Assembly (NCBI GenBank): GCA_964414595.1
Contig: CAYPXJ010000006.1
Coordinates: 1-62,913 of the forward strand
Direction of reading: 5' to 3'
Length of the DNA stretch: 62,913 nt
DNA from: CAYPXJ01 sp964414595
GTDB lineage: Bacteria > Pseudomonadota > Alphaproteobacteria > Rickettsiales > CAIJLX01
In this document: piece by piece, positions 44,554 through 53,701 of the stretch
Numbering within the stretch: position 1 is the first letter of the stretch
Layout: each line of letters begins with the position of its first letter
Translations under genes and position numbers: made by a program
Notes under the pieces: model-generated
The model's database searches: none
The model's input: only the letters and a program-made list of their open reading frames with translations
What the model was told of the DNA's origin: nothing

Positions 44554-45246
44554 TTAACTACGCGGCCGATCGGTTCCGCGGGAGATGCCCAGTTCATGCT
44601 GGAAATACTGCTCGGCAACTTCCTGCTTCATGCACAGGTAATCATTGTCGCCGCGTCTTATCCTCCATATCGCATCGTGATCGCGACTATAGAGTTCAGC
44701 AATGGTGCGGTAATGATCCAGCTCAAACCCGCGCTGATCCTGCCCTTCTACATAGGGACGCTCATAGTGATCAGAAACTTTTCTCCATTTCTTTTTTTCC
44801 TGCTCTACCACGCGTTCCAATTCCCTTTTGATAGAGATAAAATTTATACGTTCAGGAAAAAGGGCCATGAGCAAAATACGATCCTGCCCTTCAGAAAAAA
44901 TAAAACTGAAAGGTGCGTAAGCTTCCTCTCCGGTTTCTTTAACCAAGCGGCGTGTAACATTTTCAATAAATCCCATAACTTCTGCAAGAAGCTCTGGTTT
45001 TATCTCACTACTAATCTTTATCGCTTTGCGTGCGGGGTGATAATTTCTTTGGGAAAATTCCTCCGCGATTTCTTCCAACGCTTGTTCTGCATTAGCCCTG
45101 TCCGCAGTATATTCTCCTGATGCCGGAATTTTTTGTGGATCCAGCAATGCGTCGGCCGCTTCTTCGTTACTTATTTCGCGCCACTTTGCTCGCTCAAATG
45201 TATCCAGCAATTCCCGCGCGATGTCCAAAAAACCAGGGTTTTTCAT
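44554..45246 (-). CDS. Unrecognised protein, 230 aa, downstream of ispH
   Basis: No family recognised. Soluble, charged and mostly helical in the first 100 residues (IARELLDTFERAKW, QALEEIAEEFSQRN), then a mixed part with PFSFIFSEGQDRILLMALFP near 123-142 and a Lys/Glu-rich helix (RELERVVEQEKKKWRKV). The C-terminal part has RTIAELYSRDHDAIWRIRRG and MKQEVAEQYFQHELG. Its start directly follows the ispH stop, so it is in the kinase-ispH operon. No clue to function beyond co-expression. Confidence 0.68.
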   Translation of the reverse strand: MKNPGFLDIARELLDTFERAKWREISNEEAADALLDPQKIPASGEYTADRANAEQALEEIAEEFSQRNYHPARKAIKISSEIKPELLAEVMGFIENVTRRLVKETGEEAYAPFSFIFSEGQDRILLMALFPERINFISIKRELERVVEQEKKKWRKVSDHYERPYVEGQDQRGFELDHYRTIAELYSRDHDAIWRIRRGDNDYLCMKQEVAEQYFQHELGISRGTDRPRS

Positions 45247-46200
45247 TTATGTACCTGACCTTAGTATCGGTGTACGGACTTCCGGTGGCAATTTAAATTC
45301 CACCGTTTCGTTAATGCCCTCAAGCGTTTTAACGCTTGTAGCAAATCGTGCACCAAGCCAATCAATAACTTCCCGGACTAAAATTTCCGGCGCGGAAGCA
45401 CCTGCCGTAATGCCGACCGTTTGGGCATTTTTTAACCATTCGGGCTGAATATCTTCCGCGCGCTGAATCAAATAAGCGCTCGCGCCAACTTCTTCCGCCA
45501 AATCGCGGAGGCGGTTTGAATTTGAACTATTCGGCGCACCAACTACCAAAATAACTTGCGACACTTCTGCGAGTTTTCGCACCGCGTTTTGGCGATTCTG
45601 CGTGGCGTAACAAATATCTTTGAGCTCCGGCCCTTGAATCTGTGGAAAGCGCGCTTTGAGTGCGGTGATAATTTCGCGCGTATCATCCACCGAGAGCGTC
45701 GTTTGCGTGACATACGCAAGTTTCGTTTCGTCTTTTACCTGTAATTTCGCAACATCCGCCGCCGTCTCCACCAGATGTACGCCCTGCTTCACGCGGCCTG
45801 CCGTACCTTCCACTTCCGGATGGCCTTCATGGCCGATGAGAATAATTTCATGGCCGTGTTTTTCATAACGCTGCGCTTCGTAATGGACTTTGGTAACGAG
45901 CGGGCAGGTTGCGTCAATCACCGGCAATTCGCGTAGCCGCGCAGAATCTTCGACTTTTTCTGAAACGCCGTGCGCGCTGAAAATACAAATGCCGCCATCG
46001 GGCACATCCGCCACTTCTTTTACAAACACAGCGCCTTTGGATTTGAGATCGTTTACCACATAGGCGTTGTGCACAATTTCGTGGCGCACATAGACCGGCG
46101 CGCCATAAAGCGTGAGTGCTTTTTCGACGATCTCAATCGCCCTGTCAACGCCAGCGCAGAACCCGCGCGGCTGAGCGAGAATGATAGTCAGTGCCTGCAT
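45247..46200 (-). CDS. ispH: 4-hydroxy-3-methylbut-2-enyl diphosphate reductase
   Basis: 317 residues, last enzyme of the MEP route to isoprenoids, making IPP and DMAPP. It holds a 4Fe-4S cluster on three cysteines: Cys15 in PRGFCAGVDRA, the one in DATCPLVTKVH near 98, and the one in DICYATQNRQ near 195. His in VRHEIVHN near 42 and EGHPEVEGT near 127 also match. It is 6 bp downstream of the sensor kinase and abuts the 230-aa gene. Confidence 0.97.
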   Translation of the reverse strand: MQALTIILAQPRGFCAGVDRAIEIVEKALTLYGAPVYVRHEIVHNAYVVNDLKSKGAVFVKEVADVPDGGICIFSAHGVSEKVEDSARLRELPVIDATCPLVTKVHYEAQRYEKHGHEIILIGHEGHPEVEGTAGRVKQGVHLVETAADVAKLQVKDETKLAYVTQTTLSVDDTREIITALKARFPQIQGPELKDICYATQNRQNAVRKLAEVSQVILVVGAPNSSNSNRLRDLAEEVGASAYLIQRAEDIQPEWLKNAQTVGITAGASAPEILVREVIDWLGARFATSVKTLEGINETVEFKLPPEVRTPILRSGT

Positions 46201-46206
46201 ACTAAT

Positions 46207-47987
46207 TTATTCGACAGCCCGGCTTGCCGGCAGCATCACCGTTACGCGCGTACCAATATCGCGTTGGCTTTCAATCTTGAGTTTGCCGCCGTGCAGTTCG
46301 GTAAATACTTTACAAAGCGGCAGGCCGAGACCTGTGCCTTCATAGCCCTGCTCTTTATGCACTTGGCCGAATACGGAAAGCGCTTTCGGAATATCTTCCG
46401 GCGCCATGCCGATGCCCGTATCTTCCACGATTAGAAGCAAATTCTGATCGTCATCGCGTTTGGCACGAATCGTAATCGAATCGCCCTTGGCAGAAAATTT
46501 CAGCGCGTTGGAAAGTAGATTCAGAAGAATCTGTTTTACTTTGCGTTGGTCGCCCAGATAACGCGGCAAACCAGCCTGTACATCTTCAATCATATCGATG
46601 CCTTGCAGTTTCGCACGCTCGGCAAAGAAGCGCGCCGCTTCCTGCACCAGAGCGGGAATCGAAATTTTATCTTCACGCAGTTCGAGTTTGCCTGCTTCAC
46701 CTTTTGAGAATTCCAGAATATCATTGATGAGTTCAAGCAAATGCGTGCCGCACAAATTAATATCGTGAATGCGCTCTTTTTGTTTTGCATTTAAATTGCC
46801 GAAATAGCCGCTATCGAGCATTTCCGAAAAACCGATAATCGCGTTAAGCGGCGTGCGCAGCTCATNNNNNNNNNNTCTGATTTCGCCTGGTTGGCGAGCA
46901 CTGCCGCTTCTTCCGATTTTTGCACCATGCGCATTTGTCTTAGTAGCAGCAGGGTGAATGCCATGATGATAAACACGAACAACATGAATATCGTGAAGAA
47001 AATAATATCCTGCATGCGCTCGGAGCGCCATTCACGGAAAATATCATCACCATATGTAACGACAGCCACGATGATATTTAAGTTGGGGATTTTCTGCTGC
47101 ACAATGACACGCGTCTCGCCATCAAAACTATCCTCAATGACAGAAGAGAGAATGGGGCTTGCGACGCGAGACATGATGCCGTGGTTTTCACTATCTTGAT
47201 CTGCTGGCAGGGAACTTACGTAATCCGACACTTCTTTTTTCAGCATTTCGCGTTCTTCGCCGGCAGCAATCTGACTGAGAAGCGGTTTATCCGCATCGTA
47301 AAGTATAGCCATTTTTGTTTTGGTGTCTTTTGTAACGGACTCAAAAAAGTTTACGAGATATTGGCTCGAAACTGCCGCCATAACGATGCCGCCAAACTGG
47401 CCATTAATCTGATTTAAGCGTCGGCTAATGATAATCAAATCGTCTTCGCTAGAATCCGTTGGTTCTGCAAAAGTAAATTCCGGTGCGGCGTCATCAGCAT
47501 GCGCGCTGAAGAAATTTTCGTTGGCAAGATTTGTTTGGCCGCGCATCCAATTAGCATATTCTTTTTTGCGAGCGACAACTTTGATGTCGCCTTTTTCATC
47601 GGTCATCACCATGCCCGCAATTTGCGGCGTATCATTTACCCATTGCTGGAAATTATGCTGCATGTCCTCATCGAGATTCTTGCCGAAGAGAAGATTAAAA
47701 TAATTACGCTCAATCGCGCGACGCAGCGTTAAATCCACGGCAAGAAAGGTAAGCTCCGTGTGATCCGCAAAAACTTTTACCAAACGTTCCGATTCGTACA
47801 CGCCGTCATCCAATACCTCTGTATGCGATGCCGAAGCGCGCACCAAAATAACAACACAGTTAAGGATGAGAATGAGAATACCAATCGCGACAATAACTTT
47901 CGCGAGCGGCAAACGCGTATCGCGAATCGCCGCTTCTGGATTCAAAAAATGCTGCACCCAAGAGGGTAATTTAGAAGTTTTTAACAT
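46207..47987 (-). CDS. Membrane sensor histidine kinase, split by an assembly gap
   Basis: N-terminal part: membrane helix about 28-48 (VIVAIGILILILNCVVIL), a long periplasmic sensor domain (about 50-315), second helix about 320-342 (IIFFTIFMLFVFIIMAFTLL), then a HisKA domain. The gap at 46866-46875 falls exactly at the phosphoacceptor region: the left side reads ANQAKS, the right side ELRTPLNAIIGFSEM, so a typical EFLANMSH is missing. HATPase motifs follow: LLNLLSNALKF, VEDTGIGM, GTGLGLPL. A 20-base gap would restore the frame and give about 596 residues. Ligand and response regulator are unknown. Confidence 0.87.
46866..46875. other. Assembly gap (10 N) inside the histidine kinase gene
   Basis: Flanking bases leave GA on one side and AT (end of the His codon) on the other. 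The family consensus between them needs 20 bases, which keeps the frame; ten does not. Confidence 0.95.
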
Positions 47988-48100
47988 GTTTTAACAATTT
48001 CAGCGGGCGACATTAGCAAGGCGGGCTCATAAAAACAATATACTTATGATAATTTGGCCTTTACGCTTTCTAGGTTAAATCAACTTATTCTGAAGTCTTT

Positions 48101-48739
48101 ATGCCCTCTGCAAAATTTTTTCGCCTGCTTGAGTGTTTTTCTATTTTTGTATTTTTGCCCATGGCGCTTTGGTATTTAGGCGTTGCGACGGGTGGGATTT
48201 TCCTTTTTTTATGGGTTTTAATGATAGCATGCCTGTTTGTGTATGCCCGCTCTGACGGCAATAAAACCGAGATTTTGAATCTTTCCGCCTGCAACTGGAA
48301 AAATATGCGGCCTATTTTGCAGCGTTTTGTGCTGGTTGCGCCGCTGCTTGTTCTTTTTCTTTTCCTTTACAATCCAGAAAAATTATTCAGTTTTCCGCGT
48401 GAAAAGCCTGGTTTGTGGGTACTTGTAATGTTTTTATACCCATTGCTTTCGGCATTGCCGCAGGAAATTATTTACCGCCTGTTTTTCTTCCACCGTTATG
48501 AAAAATACTTTGGTACACAGGCGTTTTTACTGCTGAATGGGGTGTGTTTTGGGCTCGCGCATGCGGTTTTTGATAACTGGATTGCGATCAGTTTCAGTGC
48601 AGTCGGTGGGATTTTCTTTGCGCAAACCTATGCAAAAACCCGTTCGCTGGCTCTTGTGACCATTGAACATGCGATTTATGGAAATTTTTTATTTACAGTC
48701 GGGCTTGGCTGGTACTTTTATCACGGAAATATCCAATAA
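48101..48739 (+). CDS. CPBP-family intramembrane protease-like protein
   Basis: 212 residues, six or so membrane segments. CPBP (Rce1-like) motifs are seen: PQEIIYRLFFFHRY near 125-138 (the EExxxR motif, here with Gln in the first position), FGLAHAVFDNW near 150-160 (FxxxH), and a later His in TIEHAIYGN near 188-196. Members process membrane proteins or prenylated peptides; the substrate is unknown. The single Glu may still be active, as the second Glu is present. It stands between the kinase (divergent) and the Rrf2 gene. Confidence 0.78.
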   Translation: MPSAKFFRLLECFSIFVFLPMALWYLGVATGGIFLFLWVLMIACLFVYARSDGNKTEILNLSACNWKNMRPILQRFVLVAPLLVLFLFLYNPEKLFSFPREKPGLWVLVMFLYPLLSALPQEIIYRLFFFHRYEKYFGTQAFLLLNGVCFGLAHAVFDNWIAISFSAVGGIFFAQTYAKTRSLALVTIEHAIYGNFLFTVGLGWYFYHGNIQ

Positions 48740-48772
48740 TATCAGTTCGTTAATATAACTCTACATACTCTA

Positions 48773-48801
48773 TTGACATTATAGGGTATAATCCCTATTA
48801 G
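48773..48801 (+). promoter_or_regulatory. Promoter of the Rrf2 gene with an internal palindromic operator
   Basis: TTGACA (48773-48778) and TATTAG (48796-48801) are 17 bp apart. Between and over the -10 is the dyad ATAGGG-TATAAT-CCCTAT (48781-48798), 6-bp perfect arms. A repressor bound there would block the promoter, so self-control by the Rrf2 protein encoded 45 bp downstream is likely. Confidence 0.55.
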
Positions 48802-48845
48802 TTGAATATACTTTAACCCAACGAAGGGATCGTGTTCACTGTTTT

Positions 48846-49271
48846 ATGCTCTCGATGAAAGCAAAATACGCAATCAGGGCATTGATGGTGATGGCGAAAA
48901 ACGAAAAGAAGATGCTGCAAAGTAAATTCATTGCTCAGGAAGCGGATGTGCCGCAAAAATTCCTGGAAGCTATTTTGCTGGAACTGAAACACCATAGTCT
49001 GGTGGATAGTAAGCGTGGCATTTTCGGCGGTTACTTCCTGGCCAAACCTTCTTCCGAAATTATGGTGGGTAATCTGGTGCGCATGATCGATGGGCCGCTC
49101 GCCCCGATTCGCTGCGCCAGCCTGACCGCTTATCAGAAATGTGACGATTGTGTGGACGAAGATGCGTGTCAGATTCGTCTTACGATGATTGAGGTGCGTA
49201 ACGCGATTGCCAGCGTGCTGGATAGTAAATCCATTCAGCAATTGGCGACGGGTGACGCAACGATGTGCTGA
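48846..49271 (+). CDS. Rrf2-family transcription regulator
   Basis: 141 residues. An N-terminal winged helix (AKYAIRALMVMAKNE at 6-20, IAQEADVPQKFLEAILLELKHHSLVDSKRGIFGGY region 29-63) is typical of Rrf2/CymR/IscR. Four cysteines lie at 90, 99, 102 and 108 (CX8CX2CX5C), denser than the three of IscR, so an Fe-S cluster or thiol sensing is plausible. Being first of a sulfate-uptake locus, it probably senses sulfur or cysteine status, as CymR does in Bacillus; that is inference. The Met at residue 4 is an alternative start. Confidence 0.88.
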   Translation: MLSMKAKYAIRALMVMAKNEKKMLQSKFIAQEADVPQKFLEAILLELKHHSLVDSKRGIFGGYFLAKPSSEIMVGNLVRMIDGPLAPIRCASLTAYQKCDDCVDEDACQIRLTMIEVRNAIASVLDSKSIQQLATGDATMC

Positions 49272-49294
49272 GATAATTTTACGATTTTTAACAA

Positions 49295-49331
49295 TCACCC
49301 GGTTTTGGTAGGCGAAACCGGAAACGGGTGA
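49295..49331 (+). ncRNA. Candidate structured leader RNA ahead of yezD and the sulfate genes
   Basis: TCACCCG (49295-49301) pairs with CGGGTGA (49325-49331), and inside it GGTTT (49301-49305) pairs with AAACC (49315-49319), leaving a TTGGTAGGC loop and a GGAAA-type bulge. The arms share a base or two, so alternative pairings compete. It sits 34 bp before the yezD start. A conserved alphaproteobacterial motif called sul1 is known from upstream of sulfate genes; whether this is one of them cannot be told without a covariance search. Confidence 0.45.
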
Positions 49332-49364
49332 GCTGTGCCATTTTTCGCCGGAAAGGACATGCTG

Positions 49365-49526
49365 ATGACAGACGTGTATCACCCGCTGAATCCCGTTGAG
49401 AAAATTATTCTCGAGGCCATTCAGCAAATCAAATACGGAGCCGTGGAAGTGCTTATTCACGATTCCAAAGTTGTGCAGGTCGAAAAAAGCGAAAAGACGC
49501 GCTTTGACGGCAAACGCCAACTGTAA
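49365..49526 (+). CDS. YezD-like small protein (DUF2292)
   Basis: 53 residues from ATG 49365, chosen since GAAAGGA is 7 bases upstream; ATGs at 49335 and 49359 are in frame but less well placed. The pattern EKIILEAIQQIKYGAVEVLI then HDSKVVQVEKSEKTRF matches the DUF2292/YezD family, short proteins often found in sulfur-assimilation operons. The role is unknown. Genes for porin and sulfate ABC transporter follow. Confidence 0.8.
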   Translation: MTDVYHPLNPVEKIILEAIQQIKYGAVEVLIHDSKVVQVEKSEKTRFDGKRQL

Positions 49527-49581
49527 CATACACGCCTACCAGAAAGCTGGCGGCTTAAACGATTATGCAAGGAGTTACTTT

Positions 49582-50943
49582 ATGACCAAAAAATTACTCG
49601 CAGCAACCGCACTCAGCGTAAGCCTGCTTGCCTTCCATCCCGCCTATGCGCAGGACGAAAGTGTTAATGCCCGCATCCAACGGCTAGAAGAAGAAATCCA
49701 ACTGCTCAAACGTCAGCAAGAAGTAGAAAAAGAAGTCGTCGAAAAGAAATCAGAGAAATCCGCCAATGTTGAAATCGGCAAGAGCGGACTCAAAATCGCC
49801 TCGCCGGATAATTATTACCAACTCGCACTCAAAGGCTATTTTCAAATCGATGGCCGTCACTTTTTTGATGATGAAGCGGGCACTGGAAAAGACGATATTC
49901 TCGCGCGCCGTCTTCGCCCTACTCTTGAACTGAAAGCCGGTGATGCTTCCTTCCGCCTAATGCCGGATTTTGCTGGCAGCTCCACACGAATTTTCGATGC
50001 GCATGCGGATTATGCGTTCGATGATGCCATCAAAGTACGCGTTGGTAAATTTAAACCACCAATCAGTTTAGAACGCCTACAATCTGCATCGGATATATTC
50101 TTCATTGAGCGCGGCCATCCGAATAATTTAGCACCTGCACGCGATCTCGGCGTGATGCTATACGGCGAACTCATTCCAGAAACATTGGAATATCAGCTCG
50201 GTGTGTTTAACGGCAACGCGGATCTCGGCAATAGTGATAGCGATGACGATGATAAAAAAGATTTTGTCGGTCGCGTATTCGCGCATCCATTCCGCAACTC
50301 CGATACGCTGGCGTTACAAGGCCTAGGTATTGGTATCGGCGGTAGTATTGGTGATCGTGAGGGTACACCTTCCAAAACTATTCTCGGCGATTACCGCACG
50401 CCGGGCCAACAGGCTTATTTTAAATATCGCACCGGCACTGCAGCGGGCGATACGACGTATGCCAGCGGCACGCATTGGCGCCTGCAACCGCAAGGGTATT
50501 GGTATTATAATAATTACGGCGTGCTCGCAGAATACGCTATCACCTCGCAGGAAGTTTCGCGCGGTGCAGCACATGACACGCTCCAACATACTGCGTGGCA
50601 AGTCGCTGGTTCCTATGTGCTTACCGGTGAAGACGTCAATTATAAAGGCGGCGTGAAACCGAAAAATCCGTTCAATCCGGAGAAGGATGGATGGGGTGCG
50701 CTTGAACTTGTAGCGCGCGTCGGCGAAACGAATATCGATGAAGATGCTTTCCCGATTTTCGCAAGTTTAAGCTCTTCGGCAAGTGAAGCGCAAACGCTTG
50801 GTGTTGGTGCAAACTGGTATCTCACTGAGAACGTTAAATTATGGCTCGATTACGAACACACTTCCTTTGAAGGTGGTGCCGCAAGCGGAGCCGACAGACC
50901 TGACGAACAGGCCCTTTTAAGCCGCGTCCAATATCGTTTTTAA
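49582..50943 (+). CDS. OprO/OprP-type outer-membrane porin, probably for sulfate
   Basis: 453 residues from ATG 49582 (GGAG 7-8 bases upstream). Signal peptide MTKKLLAATALSVSLLAF with cleavage after AYA near 23. Then a coiled-coil stretch (RIQRLEEEIQLLKRQQEVE, about 29-47), as in OprO/P trimers, and a beta-barrel with VRVGKFKPPISLERLQSASD near 155, ending in RVQYRF with the terminal Phe of BAM clients. Family members are called phosphate-selective; the position before sbp-cysTWA suggests sulfate here. Confidence 0.82.
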   Translation: MTKKLLAATALSVSLLAFHPAYAQDESVNARIQRLEEEIQLLKRQQEVEKEVVEKKSEKSANVEIGKSGLKIASPDNYYQLALKGYFQIDGRHFFDDEAGTGKDDILARRLRPTLELKAGDASFRLMPDFAGSSTRIFDAHADYAFDDAIKVRVGKFKPPISLERLQSASDIFFIERGHPNNLAPARDLGVMLYGELIPETLEYQLGVFNGNADLGNSDSDDDDKKDFVGRVFAHPFRNSDTLALQGLGIGIGGSIGDREGTPSKTILGDYRTPGQQAYFKYRTGTAAGDTTYASGTHWRLQPQGYWYYNNYGVLAEYAITSQEVSRGAAHDTLQHTAWQVAGSYVLTGEDVNYKGGVKPKNPFNPEKDGWGALELVARVGETNIDEDAFPIFASLSSSASEAQTLGVGANWYLTENVKLWLDYEHTSFEGGAASGADRPDEQALLSRVQYRF

Positions 50944-50968
50944 CCCAATTATTTTAAAGGAGATAATC

Positions 50969-51967
50969 ATGAACTTTAAAAAACTATCCACTCTTGTGCT
51001 GGCGGGCTTTTTGGCCCTCAGCAGCGCTTCGGCAAAAGATATCGAACTGCTCAACGTATCCTATGATCCAACGCGTGAGCTTTATGAAGATTACAATAAA
51101 ATCTTCGCGCAGTACTGGCAGGAAAAAACCGGCGATACTGTGACCATCAAGCAATCGCATGGCGGTTCCGGCAAACAGGCGCGTGGTGTGATCGACGGAC
51201 TCGGCGCGGATGTGGTGACACTCGCGCTCGCATACGACATCGATATCATTAGCGATAAAGCAAAATTGCTCGCGCCGGGTTGGCAGAAAAAACTGCCCAA
51301 TAACAGCTCGCCTTATACATCGACGATTGTGTTTCTGGTGAAAAAGGGAAACCCGAAAAACATCAAAGATTGGAATGATTTGGTGCGCCATGATGTGAAG
51401 GTAATCACGCCGAACCCGAAAACTTCGGGCGGTGCGCGCTGGAATTATCTAGCGGCATGGGGCTATGCGCTCGAGCATAACAACAATGATGAAACGGCGG
51501 CGAAAGATTTCATCCGGAAACTCTTCCAGAACGTTCCTGTTCTGGATACGGGTGCACGTGGTTCAACAACCACTTTCGTGCAGCGTGGCATCGGCGATGT
51601 GCTACTTGCGTGGGAAAACGAAGCATTCCTCGCGATCAACGAACTTGGCAAAGATAAATTTGAAATCGTTGTCCCTTCGCTCAGCATTTTGGCGGAACCA
51701 CCTGTTGCCGTTGTTGAACGTAACACAGACCGCAAAGGCACGACGGAAGTTGCTAACGCTTATCTTGAACATCTGTATTCACTAGAAGCTCAAGAAGTTA
51801 TTGCGAAGCATTTTTACCGCCCAGGCGATGCGCAAGTGGCGGCAAAATATAAAAGCACTTTCCCTGAACTAAAGCTTTTTACTATTGAAGATTTTGGTGG
51901 CTGGAAAGCCGCACAAAAGAAACATTTTGATGATGACGGCGTCTTCGACGAAATTTACAAGAAGTAA
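50969..51967 (+). CDS. sbp: Sulfate ABC transporter substrate-binding protein
   Basis: 332 residues. Signal peptide to about residue 22 (LVLAGFLALSSASA). Motifs of the Sbp/CysP family: LLNVSYDPTRELYEDYN at 27-43, QSHGGSGKQARGVIDGLGAD near 62-80, and NPKTSGGARWNYLAAW near 150-165, which bind the oxyanion with Ser/Gly residues. It captures sulfate or thiosulfate in the periplasm for CysT/W/A, whose genes follow. Confidence 0.94.
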   Translation: MNFKKLSTLVLAGFLALSSASAKDIELLNVSYDPTRELYEDYNKIFAQYWQEKTGDTVTIKQSHGGSGKQARGVIDGLGADVVTLALAYDIDIISDKAKLLAPGWQKKLPNNSSPYTSTIVFLVKKGNPKNIKDWNDLVRHDVKVITPNPKTSGGARWNYLAAWGYALEHNNNDETAAKDFIRKLFQNVPVLDTGARGSTTTFVQRGIGDVLLAWENEAFLAINELGKDKFEIVVPSLSILAEPPVAVVERNTDRKGTTEVANAYLEHLYSLEAQEVIAKHFYRPGDAQVAAKYKSTFPELKLFTIEDFGGWKAAQKKHFDDDGVFDEIYKK

Positions 51968-52003
51968 CTTCCCAATCATTAAAATAAGCTTTAAGCCAGT
52001 GTC

Positions 52004-52855
52004 ATGTTAACCCTCGCGCGTTATACCCCTCGTTTTAAGGAACCAAGTGTGATTCCAGGTTTTGGACTCACGCTCGGCCTGACACTGGCTTATTTGTCGC
52101 TTGTCGTTCTGATACCGCTTGCAGGTTTGTTTTTCAAAGCATCTGGCCTCAGCGTCGAAGAATTTATTGATGCCACCACTTCTTCGCGTGTGATGCACGC
52201 TTATAAAATAACCTTTGTGGCTTCCTTTATCGCGAGCATTATTAATGTTTTTTTTGGACTCATTGTGGCGTGGGTTTTGGTGCGTTATCAATTTCCTGGT
52301 AAACGTTTGCTTGATGCCTTGGTGGATTTACCCTTTGCATTGCCAACGGCGGTAGCGGGCATTGCACTTACCGCCCTTTACGCGCCACAAGGTTGGATTG
52401 GCCAATGGTTTGAGCCGCTGGGTATTCAAATTGCATTCACACCTATCGGTATTACGATTGCACTTATTTTTATTGGTCTGCCGTTTGTGGTGCGAACCGT
52501 TCAGCCCGTTTTGCAGGATTTAGATAAAGAAATTGAGGAAGCGGCTTTGTGTTTAGGCGCCACACGCTGGCAAACTTTTTATAAGGTTATCCTTCCTTAT
52601 ATTACGCCGGCGCTTCTAACAGGATTTGCAATGGCGTTTGCGCGGGCGCTCGGCGAATACGGTTCTGTAATTTTTATCGCTGGAAATCTTCCCGGTGTTT
52701 CTGAAATCGTACCTCTCATTATTATTATCAAACTTGAGCAATATGATTATGCGGGTGCGAGTGCGATTGCGGTGGTGATGCTGCTTGCTTCTTTCCTGAT
52801 GCTGCTGGTTATTAACATGCTGCAAAAATGGAACCGAAATAGGTTGGAGAAGTAA
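52004..52855 (+). CDS. cysT: Sulfate ABC transporter permease CysT
   Basis: 283 residues, six membrane helices. The permease EAA loop is visible: EEAALCLGATRWQTFYKVILP near 180-200 (part). The first helix LTLGLTLAYLSLVVLIPLAG is near 23-42, and DLPFALPTAVAGIAL near 108-122 is typical of CysT. It pairs with CysW to form the membrane channel. There is one base between its stop and the cysW ATG. Confidence 0.94.
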   Translation: MLTLARYTPRFKEPSVIPGFGLTLGLTLAYLSLVVLIPLAGLFFKASGLSVEEFIDATTSSRVMHAYKITFVASFIASIINVFFGLIVAWVLVRYQFPGKRLLDALVDLPFALPTAVAGIALTALYAPQGWIGQWFEPLGIQIAFTPIGITIALIFIGLPFVVRTVQPVLQDLDKEIEEAALCLGATRWQTFYKVILPYITPALLTGFAMAFARALGEYGSVIFIAGNLPGVSEIVPLIIIIKLEQYDYAGASAIAVVMLLASFLMLLVINMLQKWNRNRLEK

Positions 52856-52856
52856 T

Positions 52857-53693
52857 ATGGCGAACTCTTCAGCGATTCGGGAATCGATATGGGTTCGTTT
52901 GCTGCTTATCCTTTCAGCGACAGCTTTCATGGGTATTTTAATATTGCTACCTGTCATTGCTGTATTTCAAGAAGCTTTACGCAAAGGCGCGGAAGCTTAC
53001 CTCTCAAGTTTAGCGGAGCCTTATGCGCTATCTGCCATTAAGCTTACTTTGATGGTGGTGGCGATAGCTGTCCCACTTAATCTTGTGTTTGGTGTTGTAG
53101 CAAGTTGGGCGATTGCAAAGTTTGATTTCGTTGGTAAGCATTTGCTCATCACGTTTATCGATTTACCTTTTTCTGTTTCACCGGTGATTTCCGGTTTGAT
53201 TTACGTGCTGCTATTTGGCGCACATTCCGTTCTAGGCCAGTGGCTGATCGAAAACGATATACAAGTTATTTTTGCTGTACCCGGCCTCGTGCTGGCCACT
53301 GTTTTTGTAACTTTTCCTTTTGTGGCGCGTGAGCTTATTCCTCTGATGCAGGAACAAGGCACGGAAGAAGAAGAAGCGGCGATTCTGCTCGGCGCAACCG
53401 GCTGGCAAACATTCTGGCGCGTTACATTACCGAATATCAAATGGGGTTTGCTTTACGGCGTGCTGCTATGTAACGCCCGTGCGATGGGTGAATTCGGGGC
53501 AGTATCGGTCGTATCAGGCCATATTAAGGGCGAGACCAACACCATCCCGTTGCATGTTGAAATTCTTTACAATGAATATAATTTCGTCGCGGCATTTGCC
53601 GTGGCGTCGATTCTCACGCTGCTTGCGCTGCTTACGCTCATGCTGAAAGCGGCGCTTGAGCATCGCTATAGCAAAATGAGTAAGGGCCATTAG
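52857..53693 (+). CDS. cysW: Sulfate ABC transporter permease CysW
   Basis: 278 residues. The second permease of the sulfate importer. It has six helices, IDLPFSVSPVISGLIYVLLFG near 101-121 (partly quoted), and an EAA loop EEEEAAILLGATGWQTFWRV near 175-194. NARAMGEFGAVSVVSGHI near 205-222 is the family signature. Confidence 0.95.
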   Translation: MANSSAIRESIWVRLLLILSATAFMGILILLPVIAVFQEALRKGAEAYLSSLAEPYALSAIKLTLMVVAIAVPLNLVFGVVASWAIAKFDFVGKHLLITFIDLPFSVSPVISGLIYVLLFGAHSVLGQWLIENDIQVIFAVPGLVLATVFVTFPFVARELIPLMQEQGTEEEEAAILLGATGWQTFWRVTLPNIKWGLLYGVLLCNARAMGEFGAVSVVSGHIKGETNTIPLHVEILYNEYNFVAAFAVASILTLLALLTLMLKAALEHRYSKMSKGH

Positions 53694-53701
53694 GAGTTTT
53701 C

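Noticed and set aside
48773..48792. TTGACA with TATAAT as a promoter pair
   Set aside because: Only 8 bp separate them; the TATAAT is the centre of the dyad, and TATTAG at 17 bp is the better -10.
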